Notes: generated by a model from the sequence alone, not told the origin. 58,573 nt of DNA from Streptomyces atratus (GCF_900119365.1 NZ_FPJO01000036.1:1-58573), one strand, 5' to 3'; counted from the stretch's first letter, positions 7,347 through 18,326 are shown. Program-made: numbers and translations.

Positions 7347-9436
7347 GCTTCCTCCCCGGGAGCCTCGACGGGGGCCACCACGGCCAGGATCTGGTCCATG
7401 GCGACCGTGGCACCGGCGCCGACGTCCAGTTCGGTCACGGTCCCGGCGTGCGGGGCGGAGATGACGTGCTCCATCTTCATCGCCTCCACCACCAGCAGGC
7501 TCTGCCCGGCCACGACCTCGTCCCCGACCGCCACCTTCACCACGGTGACCGTCCCGGGCATGGGCGCGGCGAGCGTGTCCGCCCCGGAACGGCCCGCGCC
7601 GGCGAGGGACGCCGCCACCGGGTCGTGATCCTGTACGTGCCAGCTGTCGCCGTCCCGGCCCAGCCACACGCCGTCCGGGGAGGGGGCGTGGGTGAACGCG
7701 TGGGTGACACCGGCGAGTTCGAGGGAGAGACGGGGGCCGGAGACCTCGACCAGCCTGGCCGTCTCCCTGCCGCCCGGCAGCGGGGCCAGCGGACCGCACG
7801 CCCCCGTCACGGGCTCCGGCGGCTGCGCGCCCTCCCCGACATGGCCGAACGCCAGCTCCGTGCCGGCCGGGCAGGAGCGCAGCGAGACCTGCACCGGGTC
7901 GTGGCCCGGCAGCCGGAAGTCGAGCACCGTGCGGGCCGGGGTGCCGCCGAGCCGCCAGCCGCTCGCCACCGAGAACGGGTCGACCCAGCCGGAGGCGTCG
8001 GCGAGGGAGGCAGCGGGGGCCGTGGACCGCCGCAGCAGCGCCGCCGCCGCGTACACCTCCTCGGGCACGCCCTCCGGTACCAGGCCGGCCGCCTCGCGCT
8101 CCACCAGACCGGTGTCCAGATCACCCGCCACCACCGCCGGGTGGGCGAGCAGCCGGCGCAGGAAACCGGCGTTGGTCGGGACGCCGAGGATCACCGTGTC
8201 CGCGAGCGCCGCCCGCAGCCGGCGCAGGGCCGTGGCGCGGTCGGGGCCGTACGCGATGACCTTCGACAGCATCGGGTCGTACAGGCTGCCGACCTCGCCG
8301 CCCTCGCCGAGCCCGGAGTCCGTCCGCACCCCGTTGCCCTGTGGCTCGTGCAGTGCGAGGACCGTGCCGCCCGAGGGCAGGAAGCCGCGTGCCGGGTCCT
8401 CCGCGCAGATCCGGGCCTCGATCGCATGGCCGGTGAGCGTGATGTCCCGCTGCTCGTACGGGAGCCGCTCGCCCGCCGCGACCCTGAGCTGCCACTCCAC
8501 CAGGTCCAGGCCGGTGATCAGCTCGGTGACCGGGTGCTCGACCTGGAGGCGGGTGTTCATCTCCATGAAGAAGTACGAGGCGGGGTCGTTGCCCGGGACG
8601 ATGAACTCCACCGTGCCCGCGCCCACATAGCCGCAGGAGCGGGCTGCCTGGACGGCCGCCTCGCCCATCGCCGCCCGGGTCTCCTCGTCGAGCAGGACCG
8701 AGGGCGCCTCCTCGATGATCTTCTGGTGGCGGCGCTGGAGCGAGCACTCGCGCTCGCCGAGGTGGACCACGTTGCCATGGGTGTCCGCCAGCACCTGGAT
8801 CTCGATGTGCCGGGGGCGGTCGATCCACCGCTCCACCAGCAGGGTGTCGTCGCCGAACGAGGACCGCGCCTCACGCCGGGCGGCCGCGATCTCGTCCCCG
8901 AGCAGCGCCTCGTCGCGCACCAGCCGCATGCCCTTGCCGCCGCCGCCCGCCGAGGGCTTCAGCAGCACCGGCATCCCGATCTCGCGGGCAGCGTCGACCA
9001 GCCGGTCGTCGGTGAGCCCGCTCCCCGAGGAGCCGGGCACCACCGGAACCCCGGCCGCCGCGACCGTCTCCTTGGCCCGGATCTTGTCGCCCATCAGGGT
9101 GATGGCGGAGGCGGGCGGGCCGATGAAGACCAGCCCCGCCTCGGCGCACGCCCGCGCGAAGCCCGCGTTCTCGGCGAGGAACCCGTATCCCGGGTGGACC
9201 GCCTGCGCGCCGGTGCGGCGGGCCGCGTCCAGCAGCGCGGGCACGCTCAGATAGCTCATGGCGGCCGGGGCGGGCCCGATCCGTACCGCCGTGTCGGCCT
9301 CCCGGACGTGCCGGGCGTCCGCGTCCGCGTCGCTGAAGACGGCGACCGAGCGGACGCCCAGCTCCCGCAGCGTGCGGATGACACGTACCGCGATCTCGCC
9401 GCGGTTGGCGACCAGAACCGTGTCGAACATCGTCAT
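7343..9436 (-). CDS. Biotin-dependent acyl-CoA carboxylase alpha subunit (methylcrotonyl type)
   Basis: A 697-residue protein with a biotin carboxylase domain over the first 445 residues (start VLVANRGEIAVRVIRT; ATP-grasp with GGGGKGMRLV; MNTRLQVEHPVTE). A linker follows, then a C-terminal biotinyl domain with the site VEAMKMEH, where Lys654 is biotinylated. It charges CO2 onto biotin for the partner transferase encoded seven bases upstream. Pairing with an MccB-like subunit points to 3-methylcrotonyl-CoA. The ATG at 9436 has GAGGAA six bases upstream. Confidence 0.92.
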   Translation of the reverse strand: MTMFDTVLVANRGEIAVRVIRTLRELGVRSVAVFSDADADARHVREADTAVRIGPAPAAMSYLSVPALLDAARRTGAQAVHPGYGFLAENAGFARACAEAGLVFIGPPASAITLMGDKIRAKETVAAAGVPVVPGSSGSGLTDDRLVDAAREIGMPVLLKPSAGGGGKGMRLVRDEALLGDEIAAARREARSSFGDDTLLVERWIDRPRHIEIQVLADTHGNVVHLGERECSLQRRHQKIIEEAPSVLLDEETRAAMGEAAVQAARSCGYVGAGTVEFIVPGNDPASYFFMEMNTRLQVEHPVTELITGLDLVEWQLRVAAGERLPYEQRDITLTGHAIEARICAEDPARGFLPSGGTVLALHEPQGNGVRTDSGLGEGGEVGSLYDPMLSKVIAYGPDRATALRRLRAALADTVILGVPTNAGFLRRLLAHPAVVAGDLDTGLVEREAAGLVPEGVPEEVYAAAALLRRSTAPAASLADASGWVDPFSVASGWRLGGTPARTVLDFRLPGHDPVQVSLRSCPAGTELAFGHVGEGAQPPEPVTGACGPLAPLPGGRETARLVEVSGPRLSLELAGVTHAFTHAPSPDGVWLGRDGDSWHVQDHDPVAASLAGAGRSGADTLAAPMPGTVTVVKVAVGDEVVAGQSLLVVEAMKMEHVISAPHAGTVTELDVGAGATVAMDQILAVVAPVEAPGEEA

Positions 9437-9443
9437 CTGTTCC

Positions 9444-11051
<1,608 letters not shown>

Positions 11052-11082
11052 CGTGTCGAGCCCCCTTGCCCGTACCGCAGTA

Positions 11083-11098
11083 GTTAGTGACCGTTAAC
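11083..11098. promoter_or_regulatory. TetR-type operator copy 1 (mccB promoter)
   Basis: GTTAGTGACCGTTAAC resembles the two better copies at 11111 and 12471, keeping GTTA at the left and CG-N-TAAC at the right. It is closest to the mccB start, so a bound protein would block transcription. Confidence 0.55.
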
Positions 11099-11110
11099 GT
11101 CCGACTTCAG

Positions 11111-11126
11111 GTTAACGAGCGCTAAC
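11111..11126. promoter_or_regulatory. TetR-type operator copy 2 (mccB promoter)
   Basis: GTTAACGAGCGCTAAC fits GTTA-N-CG-N2-CG-N-TAAC. It differs by only two central bases from the copy in front of the TetR gene at 12471, and lies 28 bp from copy 1. Confidence 0.7.
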
Positions 11127-11237
11127 AGCCTTGTCCAGGGCGGAATGCCGGGGCGGAATAATGGCCCGCGCCGCTCCCTGACCCGGGGCGGCGACGGTCG
11201 CGGACCGACGATGGCCTTCGGGGTGGGGGAAAAGCGG

Positions 11238-12485
11238 ATGACGCAGCAGTCGCAGTCGCAGTCGCAGTCGCAGACGGTGCGGGGCGTGGGCGCGGGGGAG
11301 GGAGCGGCCGTTGGAGTGACCGGGAGGCCGCGCGTCCTCGAAGTGGACGCCCTGCGCGGGTTCGCGCTCGCCGGGATCCTGGTCGTGAATCTCCTGACGA
11401 CCGCCGGACCTCCCGGCGCCAGGGGCGGGCTCGCGGCCGTGCACGCGGCGGACGGGGCGGTGGAATGGCTGGTCGTTCTCCTCGCGCAGTCGAAGTTCTA
11501 CCTGCTCTTCTCGTTCCTCTTCGGATACAGCTTCACCCTCCAGATGGACTCGGCCGAGCGCGCCGGCGCGCGCTTCGTGCCCCGGATGTCGCGGCGGCTG
11601 GCCGGACTGTTCGTCCTCGGAATCGCGCACGCGGTGCTGCTGTACACCGGCGACATCCTCATGATCTACGCCCTGCTCGGACTGGTCCTGCTGGCCGCCC
11701 GGAACGCCGGACCCGCCAAGGTCCGGCGGGCGGCGCTGTGGGTGTTCGGCGTCGCGGGCGGGTTCCTGCTGCTGATCGGGCTGGGCGCGGCCCTGCTCGA
11801 CCCGGGCGACCTGGGCGAGTCCGCCACCGTGAAGGCCGAGCTGACCGCCGCGTACCGGGGCGGCTTCACCGAGGTCGTCGGCGCCAACATCCGGGCACTG
11901 CCCGAGATCCTGGCGGCCGTTCCGCTGATGGGCGGATTCGTGGTCGCCGCCTTCCTCGTGGGGTTCGTGGCCGGACGGCGGCAGTGGCTCGGGGCGCCCG
12001 CGCTCGCCGACCGGGCGCGGCTGCGCCGCATCTGCCTGACGGGTCTCGCCATCGGGGTCCCCGGGGCGGTCTTCTCCGCCGCGGCGCTCATGGGGCCGCT
12101 GCCGGAACGCTGGACGCTGCTGGGCCTGGCGGTCGGTATGGTGGCGGCCCCGGCGCTCTCGGCCGCGTACGCCACCGGGCTGCTGCTGTGGTTCGCCACA
12201 CCGGGTGGCGCCGCGACGGCCCGGGTCCTCGCGCCCGCCGGGCGGATGGCGCTGACCAACTACCTGACCCAGTCCCTGGTCATGGCCCTCGTCTTCTCCG
12301 GGTACGGGCTCGGGCTGTACGGCCGTACGGGTGCCGCGGCGGCGGTCGGCGGGGGGATCGCGCTGTACGCCTGCCAGCTCGCCCTGAGCGGGTGGCTGAT
12401 GCGCCGGTACCGGCTCGGGCCGGTGGAGTGGCTGCTGCGCACGGTGACGCTGTGGGCGCGACCCACATCAGTTAACGTTCGCTAA
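11238..12485 (+). CDS. DUF418 (YeiB-type) membrane protein
   Basis: A 415-residue polytopic protein. The N-terminal motif LEVDALRGFALAGILVVNL and the C-terminal GRMALTNYLTQSLVMALVFSGYGLGL region are hallmarks of DUF418/YeiB proteins, possible transporters or acyltransferase relatives of unknown substrate. The ATG at 11238 follows GGGGGA; an in-frame ATG at 11211 has no ribosome site. A run of CAGTCG hexamers after the start codes for a Ser-Gln repeat. The final codons (GTT AAC GTT CGC TAA) lie inside the operator of the next gene. Confidence 0.82.
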   Translation: MTQQSQSQSQSQTVRGVGAGEGAAVGVTGRPRVLEVDALRGFALAGILVVNLLTTAGPPGARGGLAAVHAADGAVEWLVVLLAQSKFYLLFSFLFGYSFTLQMDSAERAGARFVPRMSRRLAGLFVLGIAHAVLLYTGDILMIYALLGLVLLAARNAGPAKVRRAALWVFGVAGGFLLLIGLGAALLDPGDLGESATVKAELTAAYRGGFTEVVGANIRALPEILAAVPLMGGFVVAAFLVGFVAGRRQWLGAPALADRARLRRICLTGLAIGVPGAVFSAAALMGPLPERWTLLGLAVGMVAAPALSAAYATGLLLWFATPGGAATARVLAPAGRMALTNYLTQSLVMALVFSGYGLGLYGRTGAAAAVGGGIALYACQLALSGWLMRRYRLGPVEWLLRTVTLWARPTSVNVR

Positions 12486-12486
12486 C
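12471..12486. promoter_or_regulatory. TetR-type operator copy 3 (tetR promoter), inside the DUF418 gene end
   Basis: GTTAACGTTCGCTAAC is nearly identical to copy 2 and sits 23 bp before the TetR start, implying autoregulation. It also encodes the last four residues and stop of DUF418, so the site constrains that protein's C terminus. Confidence 0.72.
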
Positions 12487-12508
12487 CCGACTGTCTAGAA
12501 TCGAATCC

Positions 12509-13114
12509 ATGACCACGAGGACGGACGCCCCCACCCGCCGCGAGCAGATCCTCAAGGAGGCCGCCCGCCTCTTTGCCGAGCGCGGCTTCCACGGCGTCGG
12601 TGTCGACGAGATAGGTGCCGCCGTCGGCATCAGTGGCCCCGGGCTCTACCGCCACTTCCCCGGCAAGGACGCGATGCTCGCCGAGTTGCTGGTCGGGATC
12701 AGCGAGCGGCTGCTGGCGGGCGGGCAGCTGCGCGTCTCGGAGGACGCCGCCTGCGCCGACGGCTCCCCGCAGGCGCTGCTCGACGCGCTCATCGAGGGGC
12801 ACATCGACTTCGCCCTCGACGACCGTCCCCTGATCACCCTCCACGACCGCGAGCTGGACCGGCTCCGGGACGCCGACCGCAAGCGGGTCCGCCAGCTTCA
12901 GCGGCAGTACGTCGAGGTGTGGGTGGAGGTGGTCCGCGAGATGTACCCGGAGCTGCCAGAGCACGAGGCCCGCGCCGCCGTCCACGCCGTCTTCGGTCTG
13001 CTGAACTCGACCCCGCACCTGGGCCGGCCCGGTGCGCAGCCGGACCGCGCGGGCACGGCGGCACTGCTGCACCGGCTGGCGCGCGGGGCCTTCGAGGCGG
13101 CGGCCCGCGCGTAG
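12509..13114 (+). CDS. TetR-family regulator of the MCC-type operon
   Basis: A 201-residue protein with a TetR HTH at about residues 10-56 (RREQILKEAARLFAERGFHG then ISGPGLYRHFPGKDAML). The helical ligand domain follows. A 16-bp palindrome in its own promoter recurs twice upstream of mccB 1.4 kb away, so it most likely represses the operon until an acyl-CoA or leucine catabolite binds. ATG at 12509. Confidence 0.85.
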   Translation: MTTRTDAPTRREQILKEAARLFAERGFHGVGVDEIGAAVGISGPGLYRHFPGKDAMLAELLVGISERLLAGGQLRVSEDAACADGSPQALLDALIEGHIDFALDDRPLITLHDRELDRLRDADRKRVRQLQRQYVEVWVEVVREMYPELPEHEARAAVHAVFGLLNSTPHLGRPGAQPDRAGTAALLHRLARGAFEAAARA

Positions 13115-13292
13115 GCCGTGGCGTATGCGTGAATTCCTCCCGCGCTTCGAATATATGAATTGATGCGCAAGGGGAGGAGAGGTGTCCAAATTCTCCCCCA
13201 TTTCTCCGCCGCGGCTCCGTACGTCGGAGTGTCGCGGTGATCCACAGGCATATGGTTTGAGTCGTCTCGCCCACGCCTGATGGGGAATTTAA

Positions 13293-14762
13293 ATGAAAAC
13301 ATGTCAGGTTTCGATCATTGTCCCCTGTTTCAATGAGGACGAGGTCGTCGAGGTATTCCACCGTGCGTTGATCTCCGCCCTCGAACCGACTCGGCGGACC
13401 TTCGAGATCTGTTATGTCGACGACGGCAGCAGCGACCGGACCAGGCTTCGGATCGGTTCGCTCGCCACTGCGGACCGACGGGTCCGCTACACCTCCTTCA
13501 GCCGCAATTTCGGCAAGGAGGCCGCCATGCTCGCGGGACTGCGCATGTCCCGCGGTGACGCCGTCGTCCTCATGGACGCCGACCTCCAGCACCCGCCCGA
13601 ACTGCTGCCCCGCATGCTGGAGCTGCGGCAGCGCGGCTACGACCAGGTCGTCGCGCGGCGCGACCGCACAGGAGAAGGCGCCCTTCGTACCTTTCTCAGC
13701 GCCCTCTGCTACCGGGCCATGGGCCGGTGCATGGACGTCGAAGTCGTCGACGGCGAGGGCGACTTCAGGCTGCTGTCGCGCACCGCCGTGGACGCCGTGC
13801 TCGCGCTGCCCGAGACCAACCGGTTCTCCAAGGGGATCTTCTCCTGGATCGGCTTCGACACCGTCGGCTTCACCTACCGGAACACCCGGCGCGCGGCGGG
13901 ACGTTCGAAGTGGGGCGGCAGACGCCTGCTCAACTACGGGATCGACGGGCTGATCTCCTTCAACAGCCGTCCGCTGCGCCTGGCCATCCACATGGGTCTC
14001 GTGCTCGCGCTGGCGGCACTGGGATACGCCCTGTGGATCATCGCCGACGTCGTGCTCCACGGTGTCGTCGTACCCGGCTACACCACCCTGCTGACCGCCG
14101 TCGTGGCGCTCGGCGGAATCCAGCTCGCCACGCTCGGCGTCATCGGCGAATACGTGGGACGGATCTACTCGGAGTCGAAGCGCCGCCCGCACTACGTGGT
14201 GCGGGAAACGGACGAATCTCCGCACGTCCTCCCGGTCGATATTCCGGCAGAGGCGCGTTCGGGGCCGTCCGCCCCCGGGGGCGGGAGACCATCGGCGGGG
14301 CGCACCGGGGCGACCGCGCTCGGGGCATCGAGGGGGCGCACCGTACGCCAGTTCATCGAATTCGGGTTGATCGGGATCATCAATACGGCGGTATATCTGG
14401 CGGTATACGCCTCGCTGAATTCCTGGATTCCCTATCTGGCCGCGCACGTCATCGGATACGCGGTCAGCGTCGTGGGATCATTCCTGCTCAACTCCTGCAT
14501 CACCTGCCGCACGGAGCCGACCTGGCACGCCTTCGTCCGGTATCCCCTGTCGAGCGTCGTCAATCTCGTACTCACCGGAATTCTGCTCTACCTCGGCGTG
14601 AGCAGGCTGGGCATGGACAAGAACATCGCCGCCGTGGCCGCGGGGATCCTCGCCGCCCCCTTCTCGTTCCTGCTCGCCCGCTGGGCCATCGACTCCGGTG
14701 CCGCCCTCGCCCGGCAGGGCGGCGGCCCGGCCGGGAGCAGTACCGGACACACCGCACCGTGA
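13293..14762 (+). CDS. GT2 glycosyltransferase fused to a GtrA-like membrane domain
   Basis: A 489-residue protein. Residues about 5-230 are a GT2 fold (VSIIVPCFNEDEVV, YVDDGSSDRT, metal-binding MDADLQHPPEL), like polyprenyl-phosphate sugar synthases. Two membrane helices follow at about 232-290, as in GtrB proteins. After a low-complexity Pro/Gly/Arg linker (about 310-350), residues 352-470 carry four helices matching GtrA, the presumed lipid-sugar flippase. A single chain would make and translocate a lipid-linked sugar. The 178-bp upstream gap is unusually AT-rich for this DNA. Confidence 0.87.
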   Translation: MKTCQVSIIVPCFNEDEVVEVFHRALISALEPTRRTFEICYVDDGSSDRTRLRIGSLATADRRVRYTSFSRNFGKEAAMLAGLRMSRGDAVVLMDADLQHPPELLPRMLELRQRGYDQVVARRDRTGEGALRTFLSALCYRAMGRCMDVEVVDGEGDFRLLSRTAVDAVLALPETNRFSKGIFSWIGFDTVGFTYRNTRRAAGRSKWGGRRLLNYGIDGLISFNSRPLRLAIHMGLVLALAALGYALWIIADVVLHGVVVPGYTTLLTAVVALGGIQLATLGVIGEYVGRIYSESKRRPHYVVRETDESPHVLPVDIPAEARSGPSAPGGGRPSAGRTGATALGASRGRTVRQFIEFGLIGIINTAVYLAVYASLNSWIPYLAAHVIGYAVSVVGSFLLNSCITCRTEPTWHAFVRYPLSSVVNLVLTGILLYLGVSRLGMDKNIAAVAAGILAAPFSFLLARWAIDSGAALARQGGGPAGSSTGHTAP

Positions 14763-14820
14763 ACCCACACCGCCTGAACTTCTTGGGGCGCAAGACGTGA
14801 GCAACGTACGAAGGGCACCA

Positions 14821-16341
14821 ATGCACATGACCACGGACACGTCGGAATTCGCCGGCACACAGGCGGAGGGCGAGGAATCCCCCGGGCCGGAACCCGGTCC
14901 GGGCCCCGCGCGGCGGTGGGCGACGATCGGGACGTCGGGCCTTGCCCTGCTGCCGCTCGCCCTGCTCGGCGCGGCCTTCTGGATCGGCCGGCTGGTCCGC
15001 CCGGGAGGGGACGACTGGTGCTTCCTCCCGGTCGTACGGGACGAGGGCGCCTCCGGGATGATCGGGAAGTTCTTCCTCGACGACAACGGACGCATCGCCA
15101 ACGCGCTGCTCGTCATCGCGTACGGATTCTTCGGCGTCCCGGGCCAACAATGGTTCGCCCTGGTCAGCGGAGTGCTCATGCTGGGCATCCTCTGGGCGCT
15201 GATCGCCTCGGCGCTCAAGAGGGCCGGACTGACCGCGCCACGCGGGCTGGCGCTGCTGGTGGGCGCGACGGCGGCGGCGCTCTTCTTCCTCGCGACGCCC
15301 AACCCGTACAAGGCGTTCTACTGGCCCGCCTCCTCCGTCTCGCACACCGTCGCACCGGTGCTGGCCTGCGCCGCCGTGATCCCGCTGCTGCGCGCACGGA
15401 CGCGGCGGGGACGCGACTTCGCGCTGGGCGTCGCGTACCTGGCGGGGATCTTCATCGGCACCCTGTCGGAGGAGACGGCGATCGTCGCGTTCGTCGTGCT
15501 CGCCACCGTCCTGCTGATGAGCCGGTGGGCCCTTCCCGGGGCCGGCCGGACCCGTACGCGCGTCTGGTGCGTGGTCGCCTTCGCCGGGGTCGCCGTCGGG
15601 ACGGCCATCCTGTACATGTCGCCCGGCGCACGCACCCGGCGTGAACGGTTCGGCGCCGACAGCGCCTCCATGTTCGGCCCGGAGGCACTGACCACGGCGC
15701 TGCGGGCGTTCGGACACGTCCTGGGGACGGTCTTCACGACCTGGCAGTACCTGGGAGCGGTCGCCGTCGGCGTGCTGCTGGGCCTGCTGGTGCGCGGAGG
15801 CGAGCGGGGAACGGACGTGCCGGACGGGTCCCTGTGCCGCAGGCCCCTCCTCCTGGTTCTCGTCGGATTCCTCGCCTTCCTGGTCTCCGGCTACCTCTGC
15901 GTCGTCGTCGCCTACCCCGCCTTCGGGACGAGCGTGGTGACCGCGTCGCGCATCTGGGGCGACTTCCTCCTGTTGTACGTGCTGCTCCTGGTCGGCGCCG
16001 GCGCCCTGCTGGGGCGGTGGCTGCGGGCCCGCCGGTGGGGGATCCGTACGGCGACGGCGGGCGTCGCCGCCGCCATGTGCGCCGCGACCTGCGTCGGCCT
16101 CGCCGTCCCGCTGTTCCGGCTGGAACGGCAGATGGAGGTGCGTGCCCAGCGCTGGGACCGGCAGGACCGCGCGCTGCGGGAGGGGGCGGCGCGCGGCGCC
16201 CGGGTGCTCCCGTACACGCCGGTGCCGGTCAGCGGGATGCTGGAGCCCTTCGGCAACCACGGCCGGCGGGCGTGGCCGGCGAAGTGCGTCGCCCAGTACT
16301 ACCACCTGGAGAAGATCACGCACTCGACCCGGCTGCCCTGA
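14821..16341 (+). CDS. Polytopic membrane protein, probable GT-C-like sugar transferase
   Basis: A 506-residue protein with a hydrophilic N terminus of about 35 residues and then some ten to twelve hydrophobic segments. An acidic loop after the first helix (RPGGDDWCF, then DDNGR) resembles the catalytic loops of GT-C and GtrII/DUF6056-type proteins. It follows the GT2-GtrA gene by 58 bp on the same strand, so it may use that protein's lipid-linked sugar outside the cell. ATG 14821 has AAGGG five bases upstream; GTG 14797 and ATG 14827 are alternatives. The function is an inference. Confidence 0.65.
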   Translation: MHMTTDTSEFAGTQAEGEESPGPEPGPGPARRWATIGTSGLALLPLALLGAAFWIGRLVRPGGDDWCFLPVVRDEGASGMIGKFFLDDNGRIANALLVIAYGFFGVPGQQWFALVSGVLMLGILWALIASALKRAGLTAPRGLALLVGATAAALFFLATPNPYKAFYWPASSVSHTVAPVLACAAVIPLLRARTRRGRDFALGVAYLAGIFIGTLSEETAIVAFVVLATVLLMSRWALPGAGRTRTRVWCVVAFAGVAVGTAILYMSPGARTRRERFGADSASMFGPEALTTALRAFGHVLGTVFTTWQYLGAVAVGVLLGLLVRGGERGTDVPDGSLCRRPLLLVLVGFLAFLVSGYLCVVVAYPAFGTSVVTASRIWGDFLLLYVLLLVGAGALLGRWLRARRWGIRTATAGVAAAMCAATCVGLAVPLFRLERQMEVRAQRWDRQDRALREGAARGARVLPYTPVPVSGMLEPFGNHGRRAWPAKCVAQYYHLEKITHSTRLP

Positions 16342-16416
16342 GCGGCGGCCGGGTTCGGTCCGCCCGTCGTGCAGGACACCCGGCACACTGCGCACACCTG
16401 ACGGCACAATGGGTTC

Positions 16417-17202
16417 ATGCCGATACCCAGCCGTGCCGCCCTCGTCGAACACCTCGTCCGTACGCGTATAGCCGGAGACGTCGCCACACCGCGCGACAAC
16501 AACCTCTCCCACTACCGCAAGCTCGCCAACGGCGACCGCCACTACTGGCTGGGGCTGGAGCTCGGGGACCGGTGGCGCGACGAGCAGGACGTGCTGGCGG
16601 TGATGGCCGAGCGCTGCGGGGTCAGCGACGACCCGGAGCACCGGTTCGGCCAGGACACCATCGACCCGGAGCTGACGGTCGACGCGCTGGAGCGGATGGC
16701 GGCGCGGCTGCGGAAGGCCGTGGCGGGGTCGCAGCGGGTGCTGTTCGCGACCGGGCACCCGGGCGGGCTCCTCGACGTGCACCGGCAGACCGCGGCCGCG
16801 CTGCGGGCCGCGGGATGCGAGATCGTGACGATTCCCTCGGGGCTGATCGCCGACGAGGGCATGGTGTTCCAGTTCGCGGACGTCGCGGTGCAGGAGCGCG
16901 GCGCGACGCTCTGGCACACGCACTCGCCCGCCCCGATGGCCGCGATCCTGGACGGCCTGGAGCGCGAGGGCCGCCCGCTGCCGGACCTGGTGGTCGCCGA
17001 CCACGGCTGGGCGGGGTGCGCGGCGCAGCGCGGGCTGGACGCGGTGGGGTACGCGGACTGCAACGACCCGGCGCTCTTCCTCGGCGAGGCGGAGGGGACG
17101 CTCCAGGTCGCCGTCCCGCTGGACGACCATGTGCTGGACCCGCGGTTCTACGACCCGATGACGGAGTATCTGCTGGACGCGGCGGGGCTGACGCAGAGCT
17201 GA
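16417..17202 (+). CDS. Conserved actinobacterial protein, possible phosphatase
   Basis: A 261-residue soluble protein of a family common in Streptomyces and usually labelled phosphatase. I cannot point to a catalytic motif with certainty. Possible active-site elements are LFATGHPGGLLDVH (about 109-122) and LWHTHSPAPMAA (about 167-178), both His-rich. PDLVVADHGWAG and DCNDPALF follow later. It has no signal peptide and stands alone between the membrane-glycosylation pair and a convergent CDF gene. Confidence 0.6.
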   Translation: MPIPSRAALVEHLVRTRIAGDVATPRDNNLSHYRKLANGDRHYWLGLELGDRWRDEQDVLAVMAERCGVSDDPEHRFGQDTIDPELTVDALERMAARLRKAVAGSQRVLFATGHPGGLLDVHRQTAAALRAAGCEIVTIPSGLIADEGMVFQFADVAVQERGATLWHTHSPAPMAAILDGLEREGRPLPDLVVADHGWAGCAAQRGLDAVGYADCNDPALFLGEAEGTLQVAVPLDDHVLDPRFYDPMTEYLLDAAGLTQS

Positions 17203-17253
17203 CCCGGGGCCGGTCCGGGCCGACGCGGAGCTGCCGTCGGCCGTTCGGCCCGG

Positions 17254-18267
17254 TCAGACCGGACCGGTACCGCCGCCGGTGCCGGGCCCGCCCGGCCCGC
17301 GCAGCCGCTGCCTCAGGCCCGGGGTCGGGTCCAGGTACACCCGGCGGACCGACGGATAGCGCTCGCGCAGCTGCTCCTCGGCCTCCTCGCACGCCCACTC
17401 GATCTGGTCGGCGGTCGAGGCGTCCCGGAAGTCGACCTTCGCGGCGATCAGGATCTCGGCCGGGCCCTGGACGAGCGTGGTGAGTTCCAGTACGTCGATG
17501 ATGTGCGGGACGGAGAGCAGTTCCTCGCGGATGCCGGCCCGCATCGTCTTCGGCACCGGGCGGCCGATCAGCAGCTGCGCGTTGGACCGGCCCAGCACCC
17601 AGGCGACGTACACCAGCAGCAGACCGATCAGGATCGACGCGATGCCGTCCCAGACCCCGGAACCGGTCAGCCGGCCGCCGAGCAGTCCGCCCGCGGCGAG
17701 CAGCAGACCCGCCAGCGCCGCCGAGTCCTCCATCACCACGGCCTTGACCGCGGTGTCGGGGGTGTGGCGGAAGTAGTGCCCGACGGGCGCCCGCAGCCGC
17801 GCGGCCTCGCCGCGGACCTGGCGGAGCCCGGTGCGCAGCGAGTAGCCCTCCAGCAGGAAGGCCACCGCGAGCACGATGTACGAGACCAGCGGATCGCCGA
17901 GTTCCTCGCCTGCCGCGAGGGTGTGGATGCCGTCGTACACGGAGAAGACCGCGCCGCCGACGAACGTGGCCACGGAGGCGAGCAGCGCCCAGATGTAGCG
18001 CTCGGGGCCGTAGCCCAGCGGGTGTTCCTCGTCCGCGGGCTTCCCGCTGCGCCTCAGCGCGGTCAGCAGCATCAGTTCGGTGACCGTGTCGGCGACCGAG
18101 TGCGCTGCCTCGGAGAGCATCGCGCTCGACCCGCTGATCAGTCCGGCGACCGCCTTCGCCACGGCGATGCCGAGATTGGCGGCCGCCGCGACGACGACCG
18201 TGAACGCGGACTCCCCACCGCCGGACTTCGCGTCGCCCACGGTCTCGTCCACGGTCTTGTCGCTCAT
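17254..18267 (-). CDS. Cation diffusion facilitator (CDF) transporter
   Basis: A 337-residue protein with six transmembrane helices and a C-terminal cytoplasmic domain of about 85 residues. TM2 carries the HxxxD metal site (SEAAHSVADTVTE), but TM5 reads VVMEDSAALAG rather than HxxxD. That resembles the ZnT9-like branch, so the metal may not be ordinary zinc/proton exchange. EEHPLGYGPERYIWAL between TM2 and TM3 is typical of the family. ATG 18267 is the internal start; upstream codons overlap the next gene antisense. It lies 60 bp after tesB on the same strand. Confidence 0.85.
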   Translation of the reverse strand: MSDKTVDETVGDAKSGGGESAFTVVVAAAANLGIAVAKAVAGLISGSSAMLSEAAHSVADTVTELMLLTALRRSGKPADEEHPLGYGPERYIWALLASVATFVGGAVFSVYDGIHTLAAGEELGDPLVSYIVLAVAFLLEGYSLRTGLRQVRGEAARLRAPVGHYFRHTPDTAVKAVVMEDSAALAGLLLAAGGLLGGRLTGSGVWDGIASILIGLLLVYVAWVLGRSNAQLLIGRPVPKTMRAGIREELLSVPHIIDVLELTTLVQGPAEILIAAKVDFRDASTADQIEWACEEAEEQLRERYPSVRRVYLDPTPGLRQRLRGPGGPGTGGGTGPV

Positions 18268-18326
18268 GGTGGGGAGTATGTCCGAACCGGCGGCCGGCGG
18301 CCGGCGGCCCGCCGGCGCGGGGCGCG

